Shown here: piece by piece, positions 22,530 through 33,357 of the stretch
How the letters are laid out: each line of letters begins with the position of its first letter
How positions within the stretch are numbered: position 1 is the first letter of the stretch
From: Xanthostigma xanthostigma
Taxonomy: Eukaryota > Arthropoda > Insecta > Raphidioptera > Raphidiidae
Direction: 5' to 3'
DNA length: 64,000 nt
Assembly: GCA_963575645.1 (NCBI GenBank)
Contig: OY754475.1
Location: 16,964,509 to 17,028,508 of the forward strand
Notes under the pieces: generated by a model
The model's input: only the letters and a program-made list of their open reading frames with translations
Database searches by the model: none
Told to the model about the DNA's origin: nothing
Position numbers and translations under genes: made by a program

Positions 22530-23729
22530 ATGAGTGCTGAAAATAAAAAGTTTTTAGAAGACTTCACGCCTCCGGAAATTCACGAAACCGAAGAAAATGT
22601 CAACAGAGACACGTTACCCATTAAATCTAAAGAAAGATACGAAATTGTTTATGCAACCTACAATAAATGGAAGAGTACCAACAAAATTAAACGAACGTCA
22701 GAGAGTGTTTTAAAAGCATATTTCACATTAATGTCGAAGAAATATAAACCACCAACTCTGTGGACCAATTACTCAATGTTAAAGAGCACAATCAGACAAA
22801 AAGAAAACATTTACATCGAGGAATACAAATCTTTGGTACCTTTATTAAAGAGTCAATCCGATGGTTACAAGGGGAAGAAAACTAAAGTTTTATCGGCACA
22901 GGAAATAGAAAAGTTTCTAAATGAAGCCCCAGACGATAAATATTTAGCAACTAAGGTAATTTATTTCCAATTTACTACAATTTTCGATATTCATCAATAC
23001 AAAATATAAACAACAAAAAGCCGGTATAGGCTGTGTGCACGAAGCCTACTAGCGCCGCTAGTGGGTAATAGAGAATTATTGAACTCACTTTTTATGGAAA
23101 TCGCGACATGCTTCTAAGGTGATAAGTCAAAACCTTTAGTGGGGCCATGGTGTGTCAAAAAAAAGACGGGTTGCACTCCGGGAGTGCCGGCAGAAGTGAA
23201 AACTTGAATATTACCTCTACTCTCCATCCGTCTTACGAATTTTCGGTCAGGTCACGTGTCCTGACGCGAGTTTAACATTTTTTACCCATTACAAAAAAAG
23301 TGTACAACGCCGCTAAAGAAGTTTTCACTTCAAAAATGTAATAAGGAAAACTGATGTTAATTTGTCTACACTGACGGCGGAACGTCAAATTAGGGCGCCA
23401 ATGACCTTTATTTTACTTAAATCACCATCAGCGCAACAGCCCGGAACACAACAAGCATTTCCAGATCGCTTAGTTTTCCTATGTTTTCTTTGTAATTAAA
23501 AAACTTCATAAATTTATAACTATTTTCACTTTTAATAAACATTGCTCACTGACATACGGAAAATTTGAGCTTGAAGTTTCCCCTAGTGCTCACCATAAAC
23601 GCTCGCTACGAAAAATTTGTAACTCCGCCTCCCTGCACATAGCCCATACCTACAAAAATTAATTACAAATAGTGGAGTGGATTGGGAATTTCAATCCGGT
23701 GTGTCACGAATCGAAAAATGGTTCCTACA

Positions 23730-24100
23730 AAAATCTCCCCCGACATTTTGATATAGTTTAAAATACAGCTAATTTGGTTGATATGGTAGCTACAGAAATC
23801 ATCAATGCATTACAGAAAATCGTTACATAAAATCCAACATAGCAGGCCAACAAAATGAAGATGATTTGACCCTAAACATTTCCACAAAATCGCAAAAGTG
23901 TGCAAATGTGAGGGAACATATTTTATGTAAGTATGATATACGATATATTCTGTCAAAATTGCACCTTCGTGCGATGGCTGGCAGGAGGTTCGTATACATT
24001 TTATGTGGAACGATTTTCTATATTGCATTAATGATTTCCACAACTACCATGTCAACAAAATAAAATTTGGTGAGATTTTGCCGGACCCCCACCTATTATT
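23730..24100. mobile_element. Foldback MITE in recombinase intron
   Basis: About 100-base imperfect inverted arms (GAAATCATCAATGCATTACA against its complement near 24030). The overlapping short frames on both strands are by-products. Confidence 0.5.
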
Positions 24101-24102
24101 GA

Positions 24103-24360
24103 CTTTTTTGGATCAACTTTCCCGATTTGTTAATCATAAAAATCGAGCCTAAGATGAGAGAATATGACACAATGAATTGGAATACACCATTGATTCTATA
24201 CATAAATATAGATCATCCACATAAACATACCTTGTAAATAATTGTGTTTTGTGTACTTTGAGTTTATTTGTTTTGTTAACATTTTATTTGTCATATTATC
24301 TCATCTTAGGCTCGATTTTTATGATTAACAAATCGGGGAAGTTGATCCAAAAAAGTTAAT
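24103..24360. mobile_element. Foldback MITE
   Basis: Inverted arms of about 70 bases (TTTTTTGGATCAACTT...AGCCTAAGATGAGA and complement ending at about 24358) around a 110-base centre. Adjacent to the previous element. Confidence 0.55.
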
Positions 24361-24429
24361 TAGAATTTATTTAATTTAACAGCATCGGTTCGCGATTTAG
24401 CTAGGCAACCCATGTGCGATTTATCAATG

Positions 24430-24990
24430 TATACGCTAGAAAAGTATCTTTGACATGCGATCTTTGCGCCTTCTCGTGTTTGATTTTTTAAAATCTGGTT
24501 CACTCAAAACTTACAAACCCATGCAAACCAGTGTTATTCTTAATTATAGAAAAATATTATGCACAATGTCAGTAAAAAAACTACATAAATGATATACATT
24601 TTTTATTTCAAAATTTTTTAAAACTTATTTTTGTTAACAAAATAACAATTATGATATTTTTCATGTATTTAATAATGATTACAGACGTAAAATAAAATTT
24701 AATTACCCTTGACGACGTACTGCTGCAGTTCATTTTTTTCCTCTCTAATTCATAAGAAAATCCAGGAAAACAGTGGAATTGTAATTCTGGATGTTTAGTT
24801 GGTGTATTTTTACAATCAGCAACATAGCACTTCCGATTTGATAGCTTTTTATCTATTTTATTCAACAATTAATCCTTATTAAAATGCACGTATAACATAT
24901 GACACTAAGGTTTTGGCTGAACCAGAATTAAATTAAAAAACACGAGAGGGCGCAAATGTTGCTTTTCAAAAGATACTTCCCTAGCGTATA
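24430..24990 (-). mobile_element. THAP-bearing TIR element (P-element-like remnant)
   Basis: The inverted ends begin TATACGCTAG and extend about 54 bases (through TTTGCGCC and CTCGTGTTT). On the minus strand at about 24700-24868 the interior encodes a THAP zinc-finger start: CYVADC, KHPELQFHCFPGF, then a splice donor AGG|GTAATT. THAP domains head P-element transposases, so a shortened P-like element is the simplest reading. No clear 8-bp target duplication was found, and no other transposase exon is present. Confidence 0.6.
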
Positions 24991-25609
24991 TAACATTATC
25001 TAACATATTATAATCTTTCTCATCATCAAATAACAGATGAGGCTATATATTTTAATACGGGATCTCGCACTATCTCGTCCTCTAAGAATCTGGTGAATGA
25101 TCTAAATTTTCATATCCTGATAAAAAAAAATTACAAAACAAAAATTAAAAAAACAAATCTCACAGGTTGCTCTAATCTTCGGCGTAACTGGAGCTTGCCG
25201 CAGAGAAGAATTGACCAAAGTAAAAGTTAAGGATGTTGAGGTTCAAGGAGATATTTTACTAATTAAAATCCCAGATTCGAAGACACAAGTTTCTCGTTCT
25301 ATTGCTATAGAAGGTAAATTTTGCGATCTAGTAAAGAAATACGCGTCCCTGCGGCCACCAAATATGCCTTCAGATCGATTTTTCATAAATTATCAGAATG
25401 GGAAATGTACGACGCAATTTATCGGAATAAATAAGTTTGGCGGAATGCCAAAACAAATTGCAACATACCTTGGACTACCCGAACCCTCGCTGTATACTGG
25501 ACATTTCCGCAGAACTTCTCGATTACTTGTCAATTCTGGAGGTAAAGTTAAGACCAAACTCATGTCAAGTTTGCCCCAAAACGTGTCAAGATTGGTTATG
25601 GGCGAGTAG

Positions 25610-26025
25610 TGTGGCCACTTCAGCATCGGCAATGATCGTGCCGACCAGGTTCCAATTGGAGTGAAAGGAGCCTCCTTGCTTGGCGATCTTCCAATTCGCC
25701 GGGAGATACATTGGTTGAGGATATTTGATTAAAATCCGCGAAATAACTTATATATACATAATAACACAAAAGTATTTTATTTTAATATGCATAATATTTT
25801 GAGAATACGTATTTTAAATGCTTTCTATATTTTGTATTTTTTTTTTTTTGTATTTGAAGTAGAAAACAAGAAATTGTTTTCTTTTTTAAACCGTTTTTAT
25901 TTATATAAGTTCACGTTTCGTATATTTGTTTGTTTGTTTCAAATCTTGCTACCGATTTTACACCCACTTCCTGTTATCCGATTTAGTTGAAATTTTGCAC
26001 ACATGTGTATTATTCATAGATATAT
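25610..26025. other. Downstream of recombinase copy 1
   Basis: No gene. 25545-25740 has no match in unit 2 and is more GC-rich; it may be a fragment of another element that replaced the end of the gene. Confidence 0.3.
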
Positions 26026-26745
26026 ATGTCACCGGGATATTGTCAAACCCGTGATATTATTTCACTTAGTGAAATTACAATATCACGACTCTTTGTCAAT
26101 CGTGATATTGTAATTTCACTAGTGAAATTGTAATATCACGGATTTGACAATATCCCGGTGACATATATATTTAATAGATTGCGGATACACTAGCGCCTCC
26201 TGTACCTTTTAGAAGCGCGCGAGATTCAAAAATATTAATTATTTTATAATATGATTTTATTGAGAAAAACGACAAAACTCACAGTAAACAGTGATATTTT
26301 GCTCCAAAACCTATTTTTATACTGAAACGTTTCAAAAATTACAAAATTGAGCATAAATATAATGTAAAAGCTTAGAACATTTTACATTGTCAATTTGGCA
26401 TCAAGGTTGACAAGCATTGATGCCAATCTGACAATGTAAAATGTTTTAAGCTTTTATATTATATTTATGCTCAGTTTTGTAATTTTTTAAACGTTTCAAT
26501 ATAAAAATAGATTTTGGAGCGAAATATCACTGTTTACTGCGAGTTTTATTGTTTTTCCATTAACATCATATTATAGAATATTTAATCTTTTTGAATCCCG
26601 CGCGCTTTTTACGGCGTTTTCCACGTACAAAATGGCTTCCATATGGCTTCTAATTGGAACTATTCCGCACAACGCGCAAGGATAGGCATCCGCTATCTAT
26701 TAATATATATATATATCTATGGTATTATTATAATATTATGGTAAC
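26025..26745. mobile_element. Large palindromic MITE with a nested MITE
   Basis: A foldback of about 560 bases centred near 26410, with arms covering TTTTGCTCCAAAAC...GAGCATAAATATAAT. The ends are TTTAATAGATTGCGG and CCGCTATCTATTAA next to TA runs. A second palindrome (GTCACCGGGATATTGTCAAA and complement, 26030-26163) sits in one TA-rich end. A near-full copy lies in reverse at 32672-33258 and half a copy at 55737-55920. Confidence 0.65.
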
Positions 26746-27690
26746 TCGCTGATGGGCCCGGCATGCGTCTGGGTGTAAATCGCACTTTTAATGAAGCGCA
26801 CTAAAAAGTTAACATTAAAATAGGTAAAAAATTGGTTTTGTTGTAGGTATTTAAGGAGGTGTAGTAAAAGCTCGAAAATAATTATGCGTCAACAATCTGA
26901 AGCTTTGATAAGACTAACATAAAAGCGTAGAGCGTATTTAGCATAGAGATATAAGTAACTAGAGTTCGCTAGTTCGTATGCTTGCCATAAGTGAAAGTGT
27001 CCTCAGTTGAGAGAGAGAACGCTGCAGAAAACCCAGAAAACCAGATATTTATTTATTAAAATCAGCATTGTTTTGTATCATTAGTTACCATGAAGATAAG
27101 GAACTATTCTCTCTCTCTGAATTGCAGACACTTTCACGGCTCACTCGCGTACTCTATTTTGTTGGGACGTGGAAATAATGTCTGGCTTTCGATCGCCTTC
27201 TTCGACTTTAATTTTGCTAAATGCGCCCCACGATTTTATTTTAGTCAGTAGTCGAATTATTGCTTCAGATAGGTGAATCTTAATTAATTTTTAGCTTTTA
27301 GTGCATCATGGGCTATAAAAAAAACGTTCAAGTTAAAAAAGTTTTTTTACGTATTGTATTTTTATGTATTTAAATAAAATACTTTTAAAACTTACTTCTT
27401 TTGTACATCTTTCTGTGTGTATATATGTACATACTGTTTTGATATAGAAAGATAAATTAATTTGTTCTTTGCTTTGTAATTAACAAACTCTTCAGGTTTG
27501 AAGGCTTTCTTCAGGCATTTACCAGCTTACTCCCTAAGTCAAGCGAGCCTAAAGAAGTTTTACTTCAAAAATAACTGACCAGACAAGCAGTGAATTACTA
27601 TTGTCTAGTTTTACCGCACTAGTTAGTAATGGGTCCCTTTACGTGCCTGTATAAATTAATGTAAAGAATCTATTTTATAGAGGGTAGTGC
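26746..27690. other. No gene seen
   Basis: AT-rich intergenic DNA. GAAGTTTTACTTC near 27550 resembles a word in other repeats here. No ORF of note. Confidence 0.35.
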
Positions 27691-28105
27691 AATAGTATAT
27701 TGTGCAAATAGTGCGGCAAGTTGTCGAATGCCCATGAGGGGGCAATCGACAATGCCGCACGAGTTGCACATACTATTTTTTATTACGAATAAATTAAAAT
27801 TCCCAGAACAAATGTTCAATTTTAAAATACACATTTTTTGCTGTCACATTCAGTATTGGTAACTATGGTAACTCTGAATTTGCGTGCGGCAAACAATAAT
27901 TTCAGTGCGACAATTGTATATTGTGCAACTAGTGCGACAATGCCGCACGAGTTGCACATACTATTTTTTATTACGAATAAATTAAAATTCCCAGAACAAT
28001 TAATGTTCAATTTTAAAATAGACATTTTTGCTGTCACATTCAGTATTGGTAACTATGGTAACTCTGAATTTGCGTGCGGCAAACAATAATTTCAGTGCGA
28101 CAAAT
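27690..28105. repeat. Tandem duplication, about 187 bp unit
   Basis: Two copies of a unit running from ATGCCGCACGAGTTGCACAT to AATAATTTCAGTGCGACA, offset by about 188 bases and nearly identical. The short frames on both strands come from this repeat. Confidence 0.7.
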
Positions 28106-28198
28106 AAAGTTTGCGCACGCAAATGAAAATAGCCACTTTTCAACCGTAACAGCATGCGTAAAGATACCACTTTTCCCGCATGAGTAATAAAAAATTAT

Positions 28199-28314
28199 TT
28201 TTCAGACTGTTAGATACTATAAATAGACACAAATGAACAGGAGACAAACCGTACCAGTGTGAGATTTGTGTTTAATACTGTCAAAACATTTAAAAACTAA
28301 TAAATAAAAACATA
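28199..28314 (+). pseudogene. Relic of a terminal zinc-finger exon
   Basis: With stops, it reads FRLLDTINRHK*TGDKPYQCEICV*..., then QNI*KL and a lysine-rich end. It matches the last two fingers of gene E (FFRQLDTLNRHKLTHTGEKP, CDVC...QSKHLK). It has several stops and indels and is cut by a hAT-type insertion at 28323. It shows that a finger array once lay between the two ZAD-recombinase units. Confidence 0.7.
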
Positions 28315-28322
28315 CCTACATA

Positions 28323-28709
28323 CAGGGGCGCCGGGTTTTTAAAATTCCCGTGGGTGCTCCAGCTTTTTTTTATGTTTGTTCACTCAGAACTCTGTTATTT
28401 ATGAACCGATTTGAAAATTCTTTTTTTGTTTGTAAGGATACACTTCCAGATTGGTCCCATTTTTTTCAAAATCCATTTCCGGTGATGGGATCCTTGAGGA
28501 GTTGAGAAAACTCCTCAAATATTATAGGCATACATATAGCGCGTATTACGTAGGTACTTATATTATTTAGGTATATTATTTAGATCGCGTTTGTTAAAAG
28601 ATGATAATGAGAATTATTTTAGATATTCATAGTCGTGGGTGCTCGGCACCCACTATTTACCTTTCGTGGGTGCTGGAGCACCCGAGCACCCACGGAGTCG
28701 GCGCCCCTG
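28323..28709. mobile_element. hAT-type MITE with 8-bp target duplication
   Basis: The ends CAGGGGCGCCG / CGGCGCCCCTG are flanked by CCTACATA on both sides (28315-28322 and 28710-28717). It is internally GC-rich with GTGGGTGCTC words in both orientations. The 8-bp duplication and CAGGG ends are typical of hAT. No transposase. Confidence 0.8.
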
Positions 28710-29109
28710 CCTACATAGGTATATGTATTTTGAACACTAACTTTTATAAGTTTAATATTTTTATAGTAACCACAGTCCACACACACAACACAAGATTCGG
28801 ATTTTTAATTACTCATAATGTTAACGATTAGCAGAGACAATGGTTTATAGGCAAAACTTACATTGTAGGCTAATTTGTATTTTACATCTATTTTGCTTAG
28901 ACCACTAAATGATATTTCGTTTTTCTGCACATTACCATATTACATACAAATCTTATGCTCAATTTTCAATACTTTTCATTTCTTTGACTTTCTGATCCCA
29001 GCGCCGCATACTATGAACTAAAATGTAAGCGATCCAACCCACCAATTATAATCAATAATCTTCATGTAGGAATCGAATTCTGGTTGTCAGTTTTGCAAAG
29101 TCTTGAAAA

Positions 29110-30622
29110 ATGAAACATTTTACAGCAAGCGGACAAAGTATACGTGAAATGTGTCGATTGTGTCTAGCATGTGGTGCGACGATGAACATATTTAAGATTT
29201 CCGCCAAATTTGGGGAAGAAATAGCAGACGTAATAACGAAATGTGCCCCCATTCAGGTAAATATAAAACTAGTTTATTGTATTTAGCAATAGAATAAGTA
29301 AATCTACCATGTTGTGTGCGTTTGCCTTATTTGCTTAAAGAGTTTTGAAAAATAAAAATAATATTGATTGAACTCCTTTTTTGAACCTCCGTATAACTTC
29401 CTACAATTTATCTGTGTCCGACTTTCATTGAATCAAAGGAGTATAGGATAGAGCACTAGACAGAGCCTAACAAAATTTGAGACGAGTTTTGATTTACTTC
29501 CCGTGGACATATACAGAATTTACTTTTGACAATGTTGACTTTTTAATAAGATTTTAATTAATTTTATGTTTGTCAGTTTGGGTATCTTGCAATTATAATT
29601 TCCACTAGATCAAATTAATCTAGAGCTTTGAAATTTTGTACACGTGTGTAAGTCCGTTGACTACGAAATATAATATTATCTAATATCATTCTAAATTCAA
29701 TATGGCGGGCCTGCAAGATGGCGGACTACCCTCTTGACATGGGTATCGAATGAAAGAGTTTGACGATAAGATATTTGACTTCACTGTAAAAACAAATATG
29801 ACGAAAGTCACATATATTACTTTATTAATAGATTGATTTGATAATGGCAAAACTGAAACGTCGCTTACACATTGGAATCCAATAAATGGTGTTTTTGGAT
29901 CGTAAAGTTATTTCATCATGTGTTATGTCTAATGGTTAATTTTTAATTTCTTAAATATTAAAAAAACAATATGACACTTACGACAGTGGTTCTCAATCCG
30001 TGTTCCGCGAAACCCTGAAGCCGCCTAAGGAAGTTTTCACTTACATACTAAAAAACAAATTGTCCAGCTTTAATATTATACGAAATTCTACTTTTACTAT
30101 ATGAGAGAAATTTTTCATATGTGATTTTTGTCACAGATAACGAGAGACGATAAAATGCCAACTTCAATCTGTAAATCATGTTTCACTGAACTAGAGAAGG
30201 TTCACCAGTTCCAAACGCGAGTCGTAGAATCTGACAGGACACTACAAAACTATCTGCAAAAACACCAGCTTGAATCTGCTACAGAAGAACTGTCTGATGA
30301 TCCTTCAAGTCAGAACTCAACTACCGACATCACTATTAAATGTGAATTTGCAGATATTGAAGACGTAGTTGACGACGCTTTCTATTGGTCAGAGACGGAA
30401 CCAGCAAATTGTAACAAAACAAATAAAATTAACGAAGGAACGTCAATCAGTTCTGCAATAAAAGATGAACCAATGGATGATAATTCATCAATTCCAACAA
30501 CAGAATATATGGATGACATTACAGACGTTAATGTCAATGAAAACAGTTGTGAAGACACTGAGGTTGTTCCTGATTGTGAATATTCTCTTAGCAATGAAGG
30601 TATGAAAAATTCTGGATATTAG
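29110..30622 (+). CDS. ZAD module F2 (no fingers), second copy
   Basis: Exons 29110-29256 (49 codons, CRLC, donor GTAAAT) and 30137 onward (acceptor GTCACAG, CKSC). The linker has IKCE and IKDEP. It is close to F1 along its full length. The open frame ends GMKNSGY* at 30622, but the donor AAG|GTATGA at 30599/30600 is at the same place and phase (1) as in F1. The stop codons just inside the intron differ between copies, which supports the splice reading. No fingers follow. The 880-base intron holds dispersed repeat pieces. Confidence 0.75.
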
Positions 30623-30802
30623 GCTGACATGTCTTCCAAAGGTGATAAATGGGATAAAAGTGATATGTCTAGAGTTCAAAAAAAAGAAACTTAAAAGAAT
30701 AGTTGACTGTGTATCCACGACGGAATGAAGACGATTTTGACGAATAAGTTCACACGACTCAAAATCGCATTCCACCTTTTAAGCACGCTGTATTTTTTGT
30801 CA

Positions 30803-31468
30803 TCCATACTAATATTATAAATACGAAAGCAACTATGTCTGTCTGTCTGTCTGTTACGCTTTTACGGCCAAACCGCTTGGTCGATTGTGATGAAATTTAA
30901 TAGGGAGATAATTTAAACTCTGGGGAAGCACATAATTTACTTGTTTTTTTTTTCAAAAATTGGACCCTAAGGGGGTTAAATAAATTACGGTTAAAAACGG
31001 ATGTTCCAGTACTTTTAATACGAAATCTTGATGCGCCCAAATTGTGTAATGGTACACGTTTACAAGTTTCTCATCTGGGTAGAAATGTTATTAGGGCTAT
31101 TATAATTAGTGGCAAATCTAAAGGAGACAGCGTTTTAATACCAATTATACCAACGTATTTGCCTTTTCAATTTAAAAGATTACAATTACTATTGAAAACT
31201 GATTTCCGAATAACTATAAACAAAGTCCAGGGGCAAACACTTGAGGTAGCTGGCATTCATTTAGAAAAACCATGTTTTTCGCAAGGCCAGCTGTATGTGG
31301 CTTGCTTACGTGTATCGAATCCACAAAATCTATTGTTTTTACAAAAGTTGGTAACACAAAAAACATTGTTTATATGACCGTCGTAAATTATAGTCGCTTG
31401 AATTTATGAACTTTTTAATCAATTATACACATTGATTCCACGCGAACGAAGTTGCGATTATAAGCTAG
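30803..31468 (+). mobile_element. Helitron carrying a helicase remnant
   Basis: TCCATACTAATATTATAAAT start, 3' hairpin region CGCGAACGAAGTTGCG, and AAGCTAG end, between A and T. Removing it rejoins sequence that matches 22180-22200 of unit 1 (CTGTA.TTTTTT...TACACGCTATAAAATG), so unit 1 is a natural empty site. The insertion came after the unit duplication. Confidence 0.85.
30961..31377 (+). pseudogene. Helitron helicase C-terminal fragment
   Basis: An open frame reads VPVLLIRNLDAPKLCNGTRL, then FRITINKVQGQTLEVAGIHL and LYVACLRVS, which match the last motifs of the Pif1-type helicase of Helitron RepHel proteins. The Rep nuclease and the N-terminal helicase motifs are absent, so this is an internally deleted element that cannot act by itself. 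Confidence 0.85.
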
Positions 31469-32585
31469 TACACTCTATAAAATGTTACTTAGCGAGGGAT
31501 CTTATAGTTTTCAGTATTTTCAAAATTCCAGCACTCATTTTAGAATTGTTCGCGACAATTGGGATTTGTGAAATTGTCATATGACATACGGTGGCAGAGA
31601 ATTTTATCCAATTAAGGGACAAATGTTTTTGCTAACTGTATAAGTTCGTTGTGAAATTGTTTTTTTTTACAAAGTGCTTTTGACATGAATAATTGAGCCT
31701 CCAATAATGAGAAGACCGCTGCAAACACGCTCTGTGTTCAAGTACGCCACTGTATTTATTTATGTTTTTTGTTTGTTGTAATGAAGCTTACAGATATGTT
31801 TCAACAGTTGACTGAATTGGTTGACGTGTCACTCTGTTGTTTCGGAAGATCGTGAACTTGGATCCCAGATCAAGAATATCATATATATTAATACGCTAAG
31901 GTTAAAGATGTTTGCCTCCCTTTTTAGAAAAAACCTCACAATTTCTCCACATAAATTATATATCATTTTACAGATAATTGCTTGCTCTACTGACATCGAC
32001 AACTAAAAAATTTATTATTGCTTTTGTTTTTGTAAATAATTAAAATACAGCAACGCTGAACAACGTCTGCCATCTGAATTTTGAAACAACGTCAACACTT
32101 TGATCTGTCATCTGACCTTCATATTGTAATAGGTACAACAGACACAATACTGCATACTGCCATCTGACGGCTTTTATTTTGAAACAGCGAGCAACGCTGA
32201 ACAACGTCACAGCAATGCTGCATGATGCCATCTGACGGCTTAGCTCAACGCTTTTGCTACTTGCGTTTCTATATGACAATTTTAGTAAAATATTTCTTCG
32301 ATCTGTCATCTGAGCTTCATATTGTAATACAACAAAAAGAAGAACGTTATAAGCAGTGTGCAAAATTAAAAACGAATTGAATACCTGCAATCATATTTAA
32401 AAAAATTATTTTGTAAAGTGATAATTATTATACTTATTTAGTGCGAATAATTCGCACAGGTCACTCTAGTAAAATAATTAAATCCGTTAACATAATTTAA
32501 GTTTTCGCCCGATCACGGCTTAAATAATATTATGTTTGTAGCAGCCAAAGTCTCATTATGGAAGTTTCAGTTTATGTTAAATAAG
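31469..32585. other. No gene seen; internal direct repeats
   Basis: 31470-31550 continues homology to unit 1. A pair of direct repeats (GATCTGTCATCTGA.CTTCAT) about 200 bases apart lies at 32096 and 32299. The minus-strand open frame here follows those repeats and resembles no protein I know. Confidence 0.35.
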
Positions 32586-33340
32586 GTATGTTCCAAGCAG
32601 CCAGCAAATGGTAACGAAACCGCCACCCGCATGCGCAGTAGCTAAGACGAAACTGTATTGGTTTTGGACATAGTTATATATATTAATAGATAGCGGATGC
32701 CTATCCTTGAGCATTGTGCGGAATGGTTCCAATTAGAAGCCATATGGAAGCCATTTTGTACGTGAAAAACGCCGTAAAAAGCGCGCGGGAATCAAAAAGA
32801 TTAAGTATTCTATAATATGATGTTGATGGAAAAACAATAAAACTCGCAATAAACAGTGATATTTCGCTCCAAAACCTATTTTTATATTGAAACGTTTAAA
32901 AAATTACAAAACTGAGCATAAATATAATATAAAAGCTTAGAACATTTTACATTGTCAGATTGGCATCAATGCTTGTCAACTTTGATGCCAAATTGACAAT
33001 GTAAAATGTTCTAAGCTTTTACATTATATTTATGCTCAATTTTGTAATATTTGAAACGTTTCAGTATAAAAATAGGTTTTGGAGCGAAATATCACTGTTT
33101 ACTGTGAGTTTTGTCGTTTTTCTCAATAAAATCATATAAAATAATTAACATTTTTGAATCTCGCGCGCTTTTTACGGCGTTTTCCACGTACAAAATGGCT
33201 TCTAAAAGGTACAGGAGGCGCTAGTGTATCCGCAATCTATTAAATATATATATCTATGGTTTTGGAACACATTTTAGCTATCTGCGCATGACGGTGACAG
33301 TTTTGTTACCGTTTACTGGCTGCTTGGAACATATCTATAG
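32586..33340. mobile_element. TIR element with the large palindromic MITE nested inside
   Basis: The outer ends GTATGTTCCAAGCAGCCAG and its near complement (33300-33335) bound a short element. The palindromic MITE described at 26025 is inserted in its middle (32672-33258), in reverse. The whole nest lies just before the recombinase start of unit 2 and is absent from unit 1. Confidence 0.65.
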
Positions 33341-33357
33341 TCGCGAAAAATTCAAAA

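Larger units (their letters stand above)
22530..25609 (+). pseudogene. Crypton-type tyrosine recombinase-like gene, copy 1 (damaged)
   Basis: Exons 22530-22955 and 25166-25609, phase 0 (AAG|GTAATT, TCACAG|GTTGCT). The N-terminal core-binding-like part has KSKERYEIVYATYNKWK and PPTLWTNYSMLKSTIRQKEN. The catalytic part has the first arginine in GACRREEL, a KTQVSR hairpin and TGHFRRTS, where the usual HxxR has lost a residue (the second copy has TGHSFRRTS). After about 25545 homology to copy 2 ends and the tail is unrelated, so the late His and the catalytic Tyr are missing. Insect genomes carry this Crypton-related family. This copy is probably inactive as a recombinase. Confidence 0.75.

Noticed and set aside
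23810-24063. Open frames on both strands in the recombinase intron
   Set aside because: They lie in the arms of a foldback MITE.
27822-28089. Frames on both strands in the 187-bp tandem repeat
   Set aside because: Produced by the repeat; no domain and same peptide twice.
32040-32390. 116-residue minus-strand frame with repeated LLQYE.QMTD words
   Set aside because: The repeats are DNA-level direct repeats of non-coding origin; no known protein resembles it.
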